A stretch of 17,763 bases of DNA, from the NCBI GenBank assembly GCA_964439745.1, contig CAYTQK010000031.1, forward strand, positions 1 to 17,763, in the 5' to 3' direction. The DNA comes from CAYTQK01 sp964439745 (GTDB lineage: Bacteria; Desulfobacterota; Desulfobacteria; Desulfobacterales; Desulfosudaceae). Shown here in pieces: positions 6,622 through 14,041 of the stretch. The position numbers and the translations under genes were made by a program. How positions within the stretch are numbered: the stretch's first letter is position 1; the number at the start of each line of letters is the position of its first letter. Below the pieces are notes generated by a model that was not told the DNA's origin, made no database searches, and worked only from the letters and a program-made list of their open reading frames with translations.

Positions 6622-8238
6622 ATGTCTGTTATCGAGTCCCAGATCGACACCAAATCGGAAGAATACCGGGCCAATTACGAGAGCATGGAGAGCCTGGTGG
6701 CCGATCTTCGCCAGGAGATCGACCGCGCTCATCACGAACGGTCGCAGAAGGCCCTGGACCGGATGACGGAAACGGGCAAGCTGCCGGTGGACAAGAAGCT
6801 CGACCTGCTGCTGGACAAGAACACCCCCTTTCTGGAGATCGCCCCTCTGGCGGCCCGCGGCATGTACGACGGCAAGATTCACGGCGCCGGAGTGCGGGCC
6901 GGCATCGGCATTGTCAAGGGGATGGAGGTGCTGGTCAGCGTCAGTGACGCCACCATCAAGGGCGGTTCGGTCTATCCCATGGGCGTCAAGAAGAGCCTGC
7001 GGCTGCAGACCATCTGCATGGAGAACCGGCTGCCCTCGGTCACCCTGATGGACTCGGCCGGCGCCTACCTGCCGCTGCAGTCGGAAATTTTTCCGGACGC
7101 CAACGACGGCGGCCGCATCTTTTACAACCAGGCCATGATGTCCAAGATGAACATTCCCCAGATCACCGCCGTCATGGGACTGTGCACGGCCGGCGGCGCC
7201 TATGGCGTGGCCATGTCCGACGAGATCGTTCACGTCAAGGGGCACGGGGCCATCTTCCTGGGCGGACCTCCCCTGGTACGGGCGGCCACCGGTGAGGAGG
7301 TCACTCCGGACGAGCTGGGCGGGCCGGATCTGCACTGCGCCGAGTCGGGTGTTTCCGACTATTACGCCGAGGACGACGCCCATGCCATCGCCATCCTGCG
7401 GGAGATCATCGGCAACCTGCCGGCCCGGGAGAAATCGCCGCTGCCCCGCCAGCCGGTGCGGCCGCCGATCTACGATCCCCGGGAGCTGTACGGCATTATC
7501 CCGCGCAACATCTCCACTCCCTACGACATCCGCGAAGCCCTGGCCCGGATGATCGACGGCAGCGATCTGCTGGAATTCAAGGAGATGTACGGTTCCACCC
7601 TGATCTGCGGCTGGGCCCATATCCACGGGTATCCCGTCGGGATCCTGGCCAACAACGGCGTTCTTTTTCCGGAGAGCGCCCAGAAAGCCACCCAGTTCAT
7701 CCAGATCTGCGACAACCGCCAGATCCCCCTGCTGTTCGTGCAGAACATCAGCGGTTTTATCGTGGGCAAGAGCTACGAAGCCGGCGGCGTCACCAAGGAC
7801 GGCCACAAGATGGTCAACGCCGTGTCCACGGCCACCGTGCCCAAGTTCACCCTCATCGCCGGCGCCTCTTTCGGTGCCGGCAATTATGCCATGTGCGGCC
7901 GGGCTTATTCGCCGCGCTTTTTGTGGATGTGGCCCAACGCCGAGATCGGCGTCATGGGCGGCGAACAGGCGGCCGGCGTACTGGTGACCATCACCAACGA
8001 CCAGAACGCCCGTCTGGGCAAACCGCCCCTGACCGCCGAAGAGGAAGCGGCCATCAAGCAGCCCATCATCGACAAGGCCCGGGCCGAGGGCAGCGCCTAT
8101 TACAGCACCGCCAACCTCTGGGACGACGGCATCCTCGACCCGGCCAAGACCCGCGACGTGCTGGGCATGGCCATCTCCGCCTCGCTCAACGCGCCGCTTC
8201 GGGATGACGCTTACGGGTACGGTGTTTTCCGGATGTGA
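6622..8238 (+). CDS. Acyl-CoA carboxylase carboxyltransferase (beta) subunit, methylcrotonyl/geranyl-CoA carboxylase-like
   Basis: A 538-residue carboxyltransferase that moves CO2 from carboxybiotin to an acyl-CoA. Two crotonase-fold halves are visible. The N half has LMDSAGAYLPLQSEIFPD (about 137-154), GRIFYNQAMMSKMNIPQI and GLCTAGGAYGVAMSDE (about 187-203), then IFLGGPPLVRAATGEEV (about 211-227), a stretch characteristic of methylcrotonyl-CoA and geranyl-CoA carboxylase beta chains (LiuB, AtuC) rather than propionyl-CoA carboxylase. The C half has FGAGNYAMCGRAYSPRFLW and NAEIGVMGGEQAAGVL (about 416-455), the biotin-binding side. Length matches MccB (about 535). GGGGAAAACATCA precedes the ATG. 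The next gene begins 37 bp later. Choice between methylcrotonyl-CoA, geranyl-CoA or another 3-methyl-enoyl-CoA as substrate is not possible by eye. Confidence 0.93.
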   Translation: MSVIESQIDTKSEEYRANYESMESLVADLRQEIDRAHHERSQKALDRMTETGKLPVDKKLDLLLDKNTPFLEIAPLAARGMYDGKIHGAGVRAGIGIVKGMEVLVSVSDATIKGGSVYPMGVKKSLRLQTICMENRLPSVTLMDSAGAYLPLQSEIFPDANDGGRIFYNQAMMSKMNIPQITAVMGLCTAGGAYGVAMSDEIVHVKGHGAIFLGGPPLVRAATGEEVTPDELGGPDLHCAESGVSDYYAEDDAHAIAILREIIGNLPAREKSPLPRQPVRPPIYDPRELYGIIPRNISTPYDIREALARMIDGSDLLEFKEMYGSTLICGWAHIHGYPVGILANNGVLFPESAQKATQFIQICDNRQIPLLFVQNISGFIVGKSYEAGGVTKDGHKMVNAVSTATVPKFTLIAGASFGAGNYAMCGRAYSPRFLWMWPNAEIGVMGGEQAAGVLVTITNDQNARLGKPPLTAEEEAAIKQPIIDKARAEGSAYYSTANLWDDGILDPAKTRDVLGMAISASLNAPLRDDAYGYGVFRM

Positions 8239-8275
8239 TCGGAGGGGATCCGCATGGGAAGAGAAAGGAGCCGGG

Positions 8276-9766
8276 ATGTTTAAAAAAATTCTGATCGCCA
8301 ACCGCGGAGAAATCGCCCTCCGGGTTATCCATACCTGCCGGGAGATGGGCATCACCACGGTGGCGGTCTATTCCGAAGCCGATTGCCGGGCCTTGCACGT
8401 GCTGCGGGCCGACGAGGCCGTCTGCCTGGGTGGAAGTGAACCCGCTCAGAGCTATCTCAACGCCGAAAAGATCGTGGCCGCGGCCGAACAGACCGGGGCC
8501 GAAGCCATTCATCCCGGGTACGGATTTCTGGCGGAAAACGCCGACTTCGCCCGTTTGTGCGCCGAGCGCGGCCTTGAATTCATCGGCCCGCCGGCCGGGG
8601 TCATGGCCGACTTCGGCAACAAGACGATCGCCCGGAAGATGATGATCGACAGCGGCGTGCCGGTCATTCCCGGCATGACCGAGCCGGAATCCGATCCGGC
8701 GGCGGCCGCCGCCCGGGCCGGGGAAATCGGTTACCCCGTGCTGGTCAAGGCTGCCGCCGGCGGCGGGGGCAAGGGCATGCGCCTGGTGGAAAAGGCCGAC
8801 GATCTGCCGGCGGCCCTGACGGCCGCTGCCAGCGAGGCGGCCGCGGCCTTCGGCGACGGCTCGGTCTACCTGGAAAAGTATATTCTACGGCCGCGTCATG
8901 TCGAGATCCAGGTGCTGGCCGATAAGCACGGTCACCTGGTGCACCTGCTGGAACGGGAGTGTTCCATCCAGCGCCGTCACCAGAAGATCATCGAGGAGAC
9001 GCCCTCGGTGGCCCTGACCCCGGAGCTGCGCGCCGAAATGGGCCGGACCGCCCTGCGGGCGGCGGCCGCGGCCGGATATGTCAACGCCGGCACGGTGGAG
9101 TTCGTCCTGGACGAGGATGGTAACTTCTATTTCCTGGAAACCAATACCCGCCTGCAGGTGGAGCATCCCATAACCGAGATGATTACCGGCATCGACATTG
9201 TCCGGCGGCAGATCGAAATCGCCGCCGGCCTGCCCCTGGACCTGGCCCAGGAGGATATTACCGCCCGCGGCCATGCCATGGAATGCCGCATCTATGCCGA
9301 AGATCCGGCCGCTGATTTCTCCCCTTCGCCGGGCGTCATCACCTGGCTGCACGAACCGGATGGTCCGGGCATCCGTAATGACTGCGGGGTATACAGCGGG
9401 TTCGAAGTGCCCATGGAGTATGACCCCATTCTGTCCAAGCTGGTGGTGCATGCCGAAAACCGGAACAGCGCCATCGACCGCATGAAAAAGGCCCTGTCCG
9501 ACTACATGGTGGCCGGCGTCAAGACACCCATCGCTTTTATGATCGATGTCATCGATTCGGAGCCGTTCCGCCGGGGCGACACCTGCACCGATTTTATTGA
9601 AAAATATTTTCCCGGCTGGCAGGCGTCCGGCCGGGACCGGGACCTGGCCGCCCTGGCCTTTATCGCCGCGGGCATGCTTCCCGCCGCCGGCCGGGTCGGC
9701 GACGGTAAGGACCGCCCCGCCGGCCAGCCCACACCCTGGCAGACCCTGGGCCATTGGCGCTTGTAA
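8276..9766 (+). CDS. Biotin carboxylase subunit of the acyl-CoA carboxylase (AccC/MccA-like)
   Basis: This 496-residue ATP-grasp enzyme carboxylates the biotin of its carrier protein with bicarbonate and ATP. It starts MFKKILIANRGEIALRV, the standard N-terminus. Seen in order: the ATP-binding lysine and Gly-rich loop KAAAGGGGKGM (K158 onward), ERECSIQRRHQK (C229, K237), and the catalytic stretch ETNTRLQVEHPITE, in which E288, N290 and R292 fall exactly at the E. coli AccC numbers. The protein stops after the biotin carboxylase domain plus a short tail and has no biotinyl domain; that is encoded by the next gene. The ATG at 8276 is chosen over an upstream in-frame start at 8204, which would overlap the preceding gene, because AAAGGAG lies 5 nt upstream of 8276. 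Confidence 0.94.
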   Translation: MFKKILIANRGEIALRVIHTCREMGITTVAVYSEADCRALHVLRADEAVCLGGSEPAQSYLNAEKIVAAAEQTGAEAIHPGYGFLAENADFARLCAERGLEFIGPPAGVMADFGNKTIARKMMIDSGVPVIPGMTEPESDPAAAAARAGEIGYPVLVKAAAGGGGKGMRLVEKADDLPAALTAAASEAAAAFGDGSVYLEKYILRPRHVEIQVLADKHGHLVHLLERECSIQRRHQKIIEETPSVALTPELRAEMGRTALRAAAAAGYVNAGTVEFVLDEDGNFYFLETNTRLQVEHPITEMITGIDIVRRQIEIAAGLPLDLAQEDITARGHAMECRIYAEDPAADFSPSPGVITWLHEPDGPGIRNDCGVYSGFEVPMEYDPILSKLVVHAENRNSAIDRMKKALSDYMVAGVKTPIAFMIDVIDSEPFRRGDTCTDFIEKYFPGWQASGRDRDLAALAFIAAGMLPAAGRVGDGKDRPAGQPTPWQTLGHWRL

Positions 9767-9797
9767 AGCAGCACAGAATTTCGGAAAGGGAAATGTC

Positions 9798-10328
9798 ATG
9801 GACTATAAACTCAGTATTAATAATGAGCCCTGCCCGGTCACCGTGGAAAAGACCGGCGAGATTGTTTTTACCGCCGATATCGACGGGATCGAATACCGGG
9901 TGGAAGGCAGCCGCCTGTCCGACAACCGCCTGCTGCTGACCGTCAACGGCCGGCAGGTCACGGTCGGCCTGGTCGAATCCGCCGAAGGTGCCCAGGTGCT
10001 CCTGCGCGGCCAGACCTACGAGGTGGTGGACGAGGATCTGCTGGCGCAAGCCGGCCCGGCCCGGCAGAAGCGCAAAAAGGCGCAGACCGAGGTGGCCGCG
10101 CCCACCCCGGCCGTGGTCGTCAGCATTGCCGTGAGCGAGGGCGATACGGTCAGCGAAGGGCAGGCCGTGGCCGTGGTTTCGGCCATGAAGATGGAGACGA
10201 CCCTTTATGCACCTTTTGACGGGGTGGTCACCGCCGTCAACGTGGCCGCCGGCGACAAGGTCATGCCCGGCCAGGTCCTGGTGGATATAGATAAACAGGC
10301 GTCTGCGGAAGCGGATGACGACAAGTAA
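9798..10328 (+). CDS. Biotin carboxyl carrier protein of the acyl-CoA carboxylase
   Basis: The 176-residue protein carries a C-terminal biotinyl domain (about 100-168) with the biotin-attachment motif SAMKMET, biotinylated lysine K131, followed by the typical LYAPFDGVVTAVNVAAGDKV. The usual APMPG entry to the domain reads APTPA. The N-terminal 90 residues form a beta-rich region (YRVEGSRLSDNRLLLTVNGR) like the domain that links biotin carboxylase to the biotinyl domain in fused alpha subunits of methylcrotonyl- and propionyl-CoA carboxylases. A Lys/Arg/Ala linker (RQKRKKAQTEVA) separates the two parts. Added together, this and the preceding gene total 672 residues, the size of a normal fused alpha subunit. 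The start is set by GGAAAGGGAAATGTC before the ATG; longer in-frame readings overlap the biotin carboxylase gene. Confidence 0.92.
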   Translation: MDYKLSINNEPCPVTVEKTGEIVFTADIDGIEYRVEGSRLSDNRLLLTVNGRQVTVGLVESAEGAQVLLRGQTYEVVDEDLLAQAGPARQKRKKAQTEVAAPTPAVVVSIAVSEGDTVSEGQAVAVVSAMKMETTLYAPFDGVVTAVNVAAGDKVMPGQVLVDIDKQASAEADDDK

Positions 10329-10339
10329 CGGGGGAGATT

Positions 10340-11109
10340 ATGTCAACGGAACATCTGCTCTACGAGGTGAAAGACCGGGCCGCCTGGCTGACCATCAACC
10401 GGCCGGACAAACGCAACTCCATCAGCCCGGCGGCCGTGGACCTATTTGCGCAGGCCCTGGACCGGGCCGAAGCGGACGATAACGTGCGGGTGGTGGTGGT
10501 CACCGGGCCGGGGACAGGGCCTTCTGCTCCGGCGCCGATCTGGGCGGCGACATGTCCGGCAGCGGGGCGGACGTATTCGCCCGCTACGCCGACCTGCTCA
10601 AGCGCCTGTACCACTTTCCCAAGCCCACCGTGGCCCGGGTCAACGGTTACTGCCTGGCCGGGGGCACCGGCTTCATGCTGGGCTGCGACATCGTCATTGC
10701 CCGGGATTCGGTCAAGTTCGGCACCCCCGAGGTGAACGTGGGCCTGTTTCCCATGATGATCGGCGCCCTGATCTTCCGCAATGTGCTGCGCAAGAAAGCC
10801 ATGGAAATGGTGCTGCTGGGCGAAAAGCTCAGCGCCGCCGAAGCGGCCGGAATGGGCCTGATTACCCGGGCCGTTCCGGACGAAGAATTTGAAGCCACGG
10901 TCAACGCGGTGGTGGCGAGCCTGGCCGCCAAAAGTCCCATCGGGTTGAAAATCGGCAAACAAGCCTTTGACGCCGCCGAGGCCATGTCCCTGGACGAGGC
11001 GGTGGATTTTCTTGCCGGCAAGCTGAAGGAGGTCGCCGCCACCGGCGACGCCCGCGAGGGCATTACCGCCTTTATCGAAAAGCGCCCGCCGCAGTTTACG
11101 GGAAAGTAG
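10340..11109 (+). pseudogene. Enoyl-CoA hydratase/isomerase (crotonase family) interrupted by a -1 frameshift
   Basis: The gene starts well (GGGGGAG before the ATG) and reads MSTEHLLYEVKDRAAWLTIN to VVVVTG, then loses the frame near 10505-10513. Homology resumes one frame over as AFCSGADLGGDMSGSG to the stop at 11107-11109. Adding one G to the GGG at 10505-10507 restores TGAGDRAFCSGADL, a textbook crotonase sequence, and a 256-residue product of normal length. Nothing else is damaged, so either a sequencing/assembly error in a G run or a very recent mutation is likely. In the restored protein the oxyanion-hole segments are AFCSGADL and CLAGGTGFMLGCD; one catalytic Glu is present (E131 in GTPEVNVG), but the other usual Glu position holds G111. 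Context suggests it hydrates the carboxylated enoyl-CoA (LiuC/AtuE role). Confidence 0.88.
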
Positions 11110-11111
11110 CC

Positions 11112-11135
11112 CCGGCCGGCAAAAAGGGCGGCCGG
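11112..11135. other. GC-rich inverted repeat between the hydratase and AtuA-like genes
   Basis: CCGGCC (11112-11117) and GGCCGG (11130-11135) can pair around a 12-nt loop in the 69-bp intergenic gap. No T tract follows, so it does not look like an intrinsic terminator; it could be an mRNA-processing or stabilising hairpin, or simply a by-product of high GC. Confidence 0.25.
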
Positions 11136-11178
11136 CAGGCCGGACCCGAAATGAAATAAACGGAATCAGAGGTTTAAG

Positions 11179-12939
11179 ATGGACAGTGATAAATTAATCA
11201 TCGGCAACTGCAGCGGTTTTTTCGGCGACCGTTTTGCCGCCGCCGAAGAGATGGTTACCGGCGGCCGGATCGACGTGCTCACCGGCGATTACCTGGCCGA
11301 GCTGACCATGGCCATTCTCTTCCAGCAGAAGCTGAAGCGCCCCGAGACAGGTTATGTCGGCACTTTTTTAAAACAGATGAAGCAGATCATGGGCTACTGC
11401 CTGGATCACGGCATCAAGGTGGTCACCAACGCCGGTGGACTCAACCCCGGCGGACTGGCCACGGCCCTGGCCGAGCTGGCCGCGGAATTGGGGGTTTCCC
11501 CGTCCATTGCCTGGATCGAGGGGGACGATCTGATGCCGCGGCTGGCGGAACTGCAGGCCGCCGGGGAAACCCTGACCCACCTGGACAAGCAGATCCCCCT
11601 GGCGGAATTTTCCGGCACCCCGGTTTCGGCCAACGCCTATCTCGGCGGCTGGGGCATTACTGCCGCCCTGCAAGAGGGCGCGGATATCGTGGTCTGCGGC
11701 CGGGTGGCCGACGCCGCCCTGGTATCCGGACCCTGCGCCTGGCATTTCGGCTGGTCCCGGGACGACTGGGACTGCCTGGCCGGGGCCTATGCCGCCGGCC
11801 ATATCATCGAGTGCGGCGCCCAGGCCACCGGCGGCAACTACTCCTTCATGGAGGAGGTGCCGACCTATTCCCGGATCGGATTTCCCCTGGCCGAGATGTA
11901 CCCGGACGGCTCGGCGGTCATCACCAAGCACCCGGATACCGGCGGCCTGGTCTCGGTGGGTACGGTCACCGCCCAGCTCATGTATGAAATCGAAAGCCCC
12001 ACCTACCTGACGCCGGACGTGTCCGCCCGGTTTGACACCCTGACCCTGGCCCCGGACGGGGAAAACCGCGTCCGGGTCTCCGGCGTCAAGGGCGAGCCGG
12101 CCACGGACACCGCCAAGGTCTGCATCAACACCATGGCCGGTTACCGCAATTTCATGACGGTCATCCTGACCGGCCTGGATATCGAAGAAAAGGCCCGCCT
12201 CGTCGAGGAGACCCTCTGGGAAAATCTCGGGGGCCGTGATCGCTACGCCACCGTCAAGACCCAGCTGATCCGTTCGGACAAGGAGAATCCGGCCACCAAC
12301 GAAGAGGCCTTTGCCCACCTCAGGATCTTCGTCATGGATCCGGATGCCAAGGCGGTCGGCCGGACCTTTTCCGCGGCCGTGGTCGAACTGGCCCTGGCCA
12401 ACATTCCCGGTTTTACCCTGACCAGCCCGCCCGGCCGCGAAACCCCGGCCATTGTGCACTGGCCCGCCCTGGTCGGAAAAACCCACCTGTTCCAGACGGT
12501 CCACGTCAACGACCAGGTCCTGACCGTGGAACCGGTCAGCGGCGACGGGCCGGTCCCGGCAGCGCCGCCGCCTCTTTCCGACCGGCCGGAACCGGGTAAT
12601 GTGCAACTGCGGCAGGTCCCCCTGGGCCGGCTGTTTGCCACCCGGGCGGGCGACAAGGGCGGCAACGCCAACCTGGGCGTCTGGGCGAAGACGCCGGAAA
12701 CCTACGCCTTTCTGCGGGAATTTCTGACGGTCGAGCGGCTGCGCTCGCTGCTGCCGGATGTCCGGGACTTTGTTATTGATCGCTATGAACTGCCCAACCT
12801 GCTGGCCGTGAACTTTTACATCCGCGGACTGTTGGGCGAAGGCGCGGCCGCTTCCTGGCGCAGCGACCCACAGGCCAAGACCCTGGGCGAGTACCTGCGC
12901 GCCCGCATGATCGAAGTCCCCCTGACCCTTTTGCCCTGA
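11179..12939 (+). CDS. AtuA-like acyclic terpene utilization family protein (DUF1446)
   Basis: A 586-residue cytosolic protein of the DUF1446/AtuA family, whose biochemical function is not established. The N-terminal DUF1446 region (about 1-450) begins with IGNCSGFFGDR (8-18), and contains VVTNAGGLNPGG, SANAYLGGWGI, ADIVVCGRVADAALV and AQATGGNYSFME, all conserved-looking family blocks. A second domain from about residue 474 to the end (LRQVPLGRLFATRAGDKGGNANLGVW) is the AtuA-like C-terminal domain often found fused to it. In Pseudomonas, AtuA is encoded with the geranyl-CoA carboxylase genes and is needed for growth on citronellol/geraniol. Its place directly after a carboxylase-hydratase set reproduces that association here. 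AGAGG lies upstream of the ATG. Confidence 0.88.
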   Translation: MDSDKLIIGNCSGFFGDRFAAAEEMVTGGRIDVLTGDYLAELTMAILFQQKLKRPETGYVGTFLKQMKQIMGYCLDHGIKVVTNAGGLNPGGLATALAELAAELGVSPSIAWIEGDDLMPRLAELQAAGETLTHLDKQIPLAEFSGTPVSANAYLGGWGITAALQEGADIVVCGRVADAALVSGPCAWHFGWSRDDWDCLAGAYAAGHIIECGAQATGGNYSFMEEVPTYSRIGFPLAEMYPDGSAVITKHPDTGGLVSVGTVTAQLMYEIESPTYLTPDVSARFDTLTLAPDGENRVRVSGVKGEPATDTAKVCINTMAGYRNFMTVILTGLDIEEKARLVEETLWENLGGRDRYATVKTQLIRSDKENPATNEEAFAHLRIFVMDPDAKAVGRTFSAAVVELALANIPGFTLTSPPGRETPAIVHWPALVGKTHLFQTVHVNDQVLTVEPVSGDGPVPAAPPPLSDRPEPGNVQLRQVPLGRLFATRAGDKGGNANLGVWAKTPETYAFLREFLTVERLRSLLPDVRDFVIDRYELPNLLAVNFYIRGLLGEGAAASWRSDPQAKTLGEYLRARMIEVPLTLLP

Positions 12940-12957
12940 CGCCGGAGAGAACCAGCC

Positions 12958-13605
12958 ATGCCCGAGTCGACAACCAGAAAGTCCAAGGCCGCCTTGCGGC
13001 GGGAGCGGGAAAAAGAACAGCGTTACAACACCATTCTGCGAATGGCCGAATCCCTGTTCGTGCAGCAGGGATACCACCAGACCAGCCTGGAGGCCATTGC
13101 CGATGCCGCCGAAGTGTCCGTAGGCACGGTCTATTTTTATTTCAAGAACAAGGAAGACCTGCTTATCAGTTTAATGAAGGAGGTGGGCTACCATCTTCGC
13201 AAAGTCCTGGGGGACGCTTTTCTGGGCAAGCACGGCACCATGGAGGGGATTGTCGAGGCGGGCATGTCGTTTTTTCAGAATTTCTGCCGGCAGCACCCGG
13301 ACAAGCTGTCCATCTTTTTCCGTGAATCCGGCGGGCAGGGCGCCCGGTTGGAAGCGACCCGCAAGGAATTGTACGGCAAGCTCATCGATGACCTCAAGAA
13401 CGCCCTGGTCCGGGTTCGCTCCGAAACCGGGGTCGGCTATCGCTCGGAGATTTCCGCGGAGCTGATGGCCGTCTGCATCCTGGGCATTTACGAGCGGGTG
13501 GCCGGTTATTACCTGCTCTGGCACGACCGGCCCGAAGAAATGGAGACGGTGGCCCGGGATGTTACCGCCTTTACGGTAGGCGGCATCAACAACCTGATGG
13601 TGTAG
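12958..13605 (+). CDS. TetR/AcrR family transcriptional regulator, last gene of the catabolic operon
   Basis: The 215-residue protein has a TetR N-terminal DNA-binding domain at about 24-70: a first helix ILRMAESLFVQQGYHQTSLEAIA and the recognition region AEVSVGTVYFYFKNKEDLL. The C-terminal three quarters is helical and is the ligand-binding and dimerisation part, where TetR proteins of fatty-acid and branched-chain pathways bind acyl-CoA esters. It starts 18 nt after the AtuA-like gene with GGAGAG upstream of the ATG, so it is very probably in the operon and autoregulatory, a position equivalent in role to AtuR. The palindrome at 4095-4111 is its candidate operator (inference). Confidence 0.9.
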   Translation: MPESTTRKSKAALRREREKEQRYNTILRMAESLFVQQGYHQTSLEAIADAAEVSVGTVYFYFKNKEDLLISLMKEVGYHLRKVLGDAFLGKHGTMEGIVEAGMSFFQNFCRQHPDKLSIFFRESGGQGARLEATRKELYGKLIDDLKNALVRVRSETGVGYRSEISAELMAVCILGIYERVAGYYLLWHDRPEEMETVARDVTAFTVGGINNLMV

Positions 13606-13617
13606 CGGTTTCCAATT

Positions 13618-13760
13618 TTACCGCATCTACGGCGTCAGCTGAGGTCTCGCATAGTTATACTATTGCTCGATCTCATCTTCCTTGTATCTGCGGCAAACTT
13701 GAAAACCGCTTGAATTCGGCTTTGTAAAACGTTCAATATCTGCGTTGCGCTTTGCCCCTC
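13618..13760. repeat. non-coding stretch resembling a dispersed intergenic repeat
   Basis: No credible gene lies between the TetR stop (13605) and 14042, a 436-bp gap. The first part carries small symmetries: GCGGT...ACCGC (13606-13625 area), ATAGT-TAT-ACTAT, and a CTTGAA...GTTCAA pair. Its wording is like dispersed extragenic repeats I associate with Desulfobacterota genomes, but no second copy is inside this window, so the claim rests on impression only. Confidence 0.3.
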
Positions 13761-13950
13761 GGAATGACGTGTATGCGGGCAGGCGCTCACCGGTACGGTA
13801 TCCGTACCATTGTTCAAGTTCGCCACGCCACGCTAGGCGTGTCTCGCGATGACGTGTTTATGGTCAGGCGTTCACCGGTACGGATTCGTAGCGATGAACA
13901 AGATTCCCACGTCGCTTCGCTCCTCGGAATGACGTGTTTATGGTTCGTCG
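13757..13950. repeat. imperfect tandem repeat, about 2.3 copies of an 80-86-bp unit
   Basis: The core of copy 1 (about 13757-13798, from CTCGGAATGACGTGT to CACCGGTACGG) recurs as copy 2 (about 13843-13884, CTCGCGATGACGTGTTTATG to CACCGGTACGG), and the start recurs a third time (13922-13943, CCTCGGAATGACGTGTTTATGG). The second half of the unit also repeats: GTTCAAGTTCGCCACGCCACG before copy 2 and GAACAAGATTCCCACGTCGC before copy 3. Spacing is about 86 then 79 bp. A reversed fragment, CGTCATTGCG, follows at about 13970-13979. The element ACGTCGCTTCGCTCCTCGGA has the style of widespread bacterial extragenic repeats. Short open frames across it are not genes. Confidence 0.7.
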
Positions 13951-14015
13951 CACAGCAACCCTTATAGCCCGTCATTGCGCAGCGACGCCTCTAAAGAATG
14001 GCGGCTCATCCGGGA

Positions 14016-14036
14016 AAGACGAAAATGTTTTGTCTT
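14016..14036 (-). terminator. hairpin just downstream of the HD-GYP gene
   Basis: AAGAC-G-AAAA-TG-TTTT-GTCTT pairs over 9 bp with a single bulged base and a 2-nt minimal loop, starting 6 bp beyond the stop codon of the - strand HD-GYP gene. The run of U expected after a classical intrinsic terminator is missing on the - strand, so termination is only possible, not assured. Confidence 0.35.
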
Positions 14037-14041
14037 GGGGT

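Noticed and set aside
6619..8358. 579-codon open frame on the - strand opposite the carboxyltransferase
   Set aside because: Shadow frame rich in Gly, Asp, His and Val with no recognisable domain; the + strand gene is unambiguous.
10446..10892. Third-frame open reading frame inside the hydratase
   Set aside because: Arg/Gly/Pro-rich shadow; the hydratase homology is in the other two frames.
11368..13077. 569-codon open frame on the - strand opposite the AtuA-like gene
   Set aside because: Antisense shadow spanning two real + strand genes; composition and lack of motifs argue against coding.
13757..13950. CRISPR array
   Set aside because: The repeats are imperfect, too long and only 2-3 in number, and the 'spacers' are also related to each other; no cas genes are nearby.
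13752..13967. 71-codon frame across the tandem repeats
   Set aside because: Its apparent protein repeats simply reflect the DNA repeats; no ribosome-binding site.
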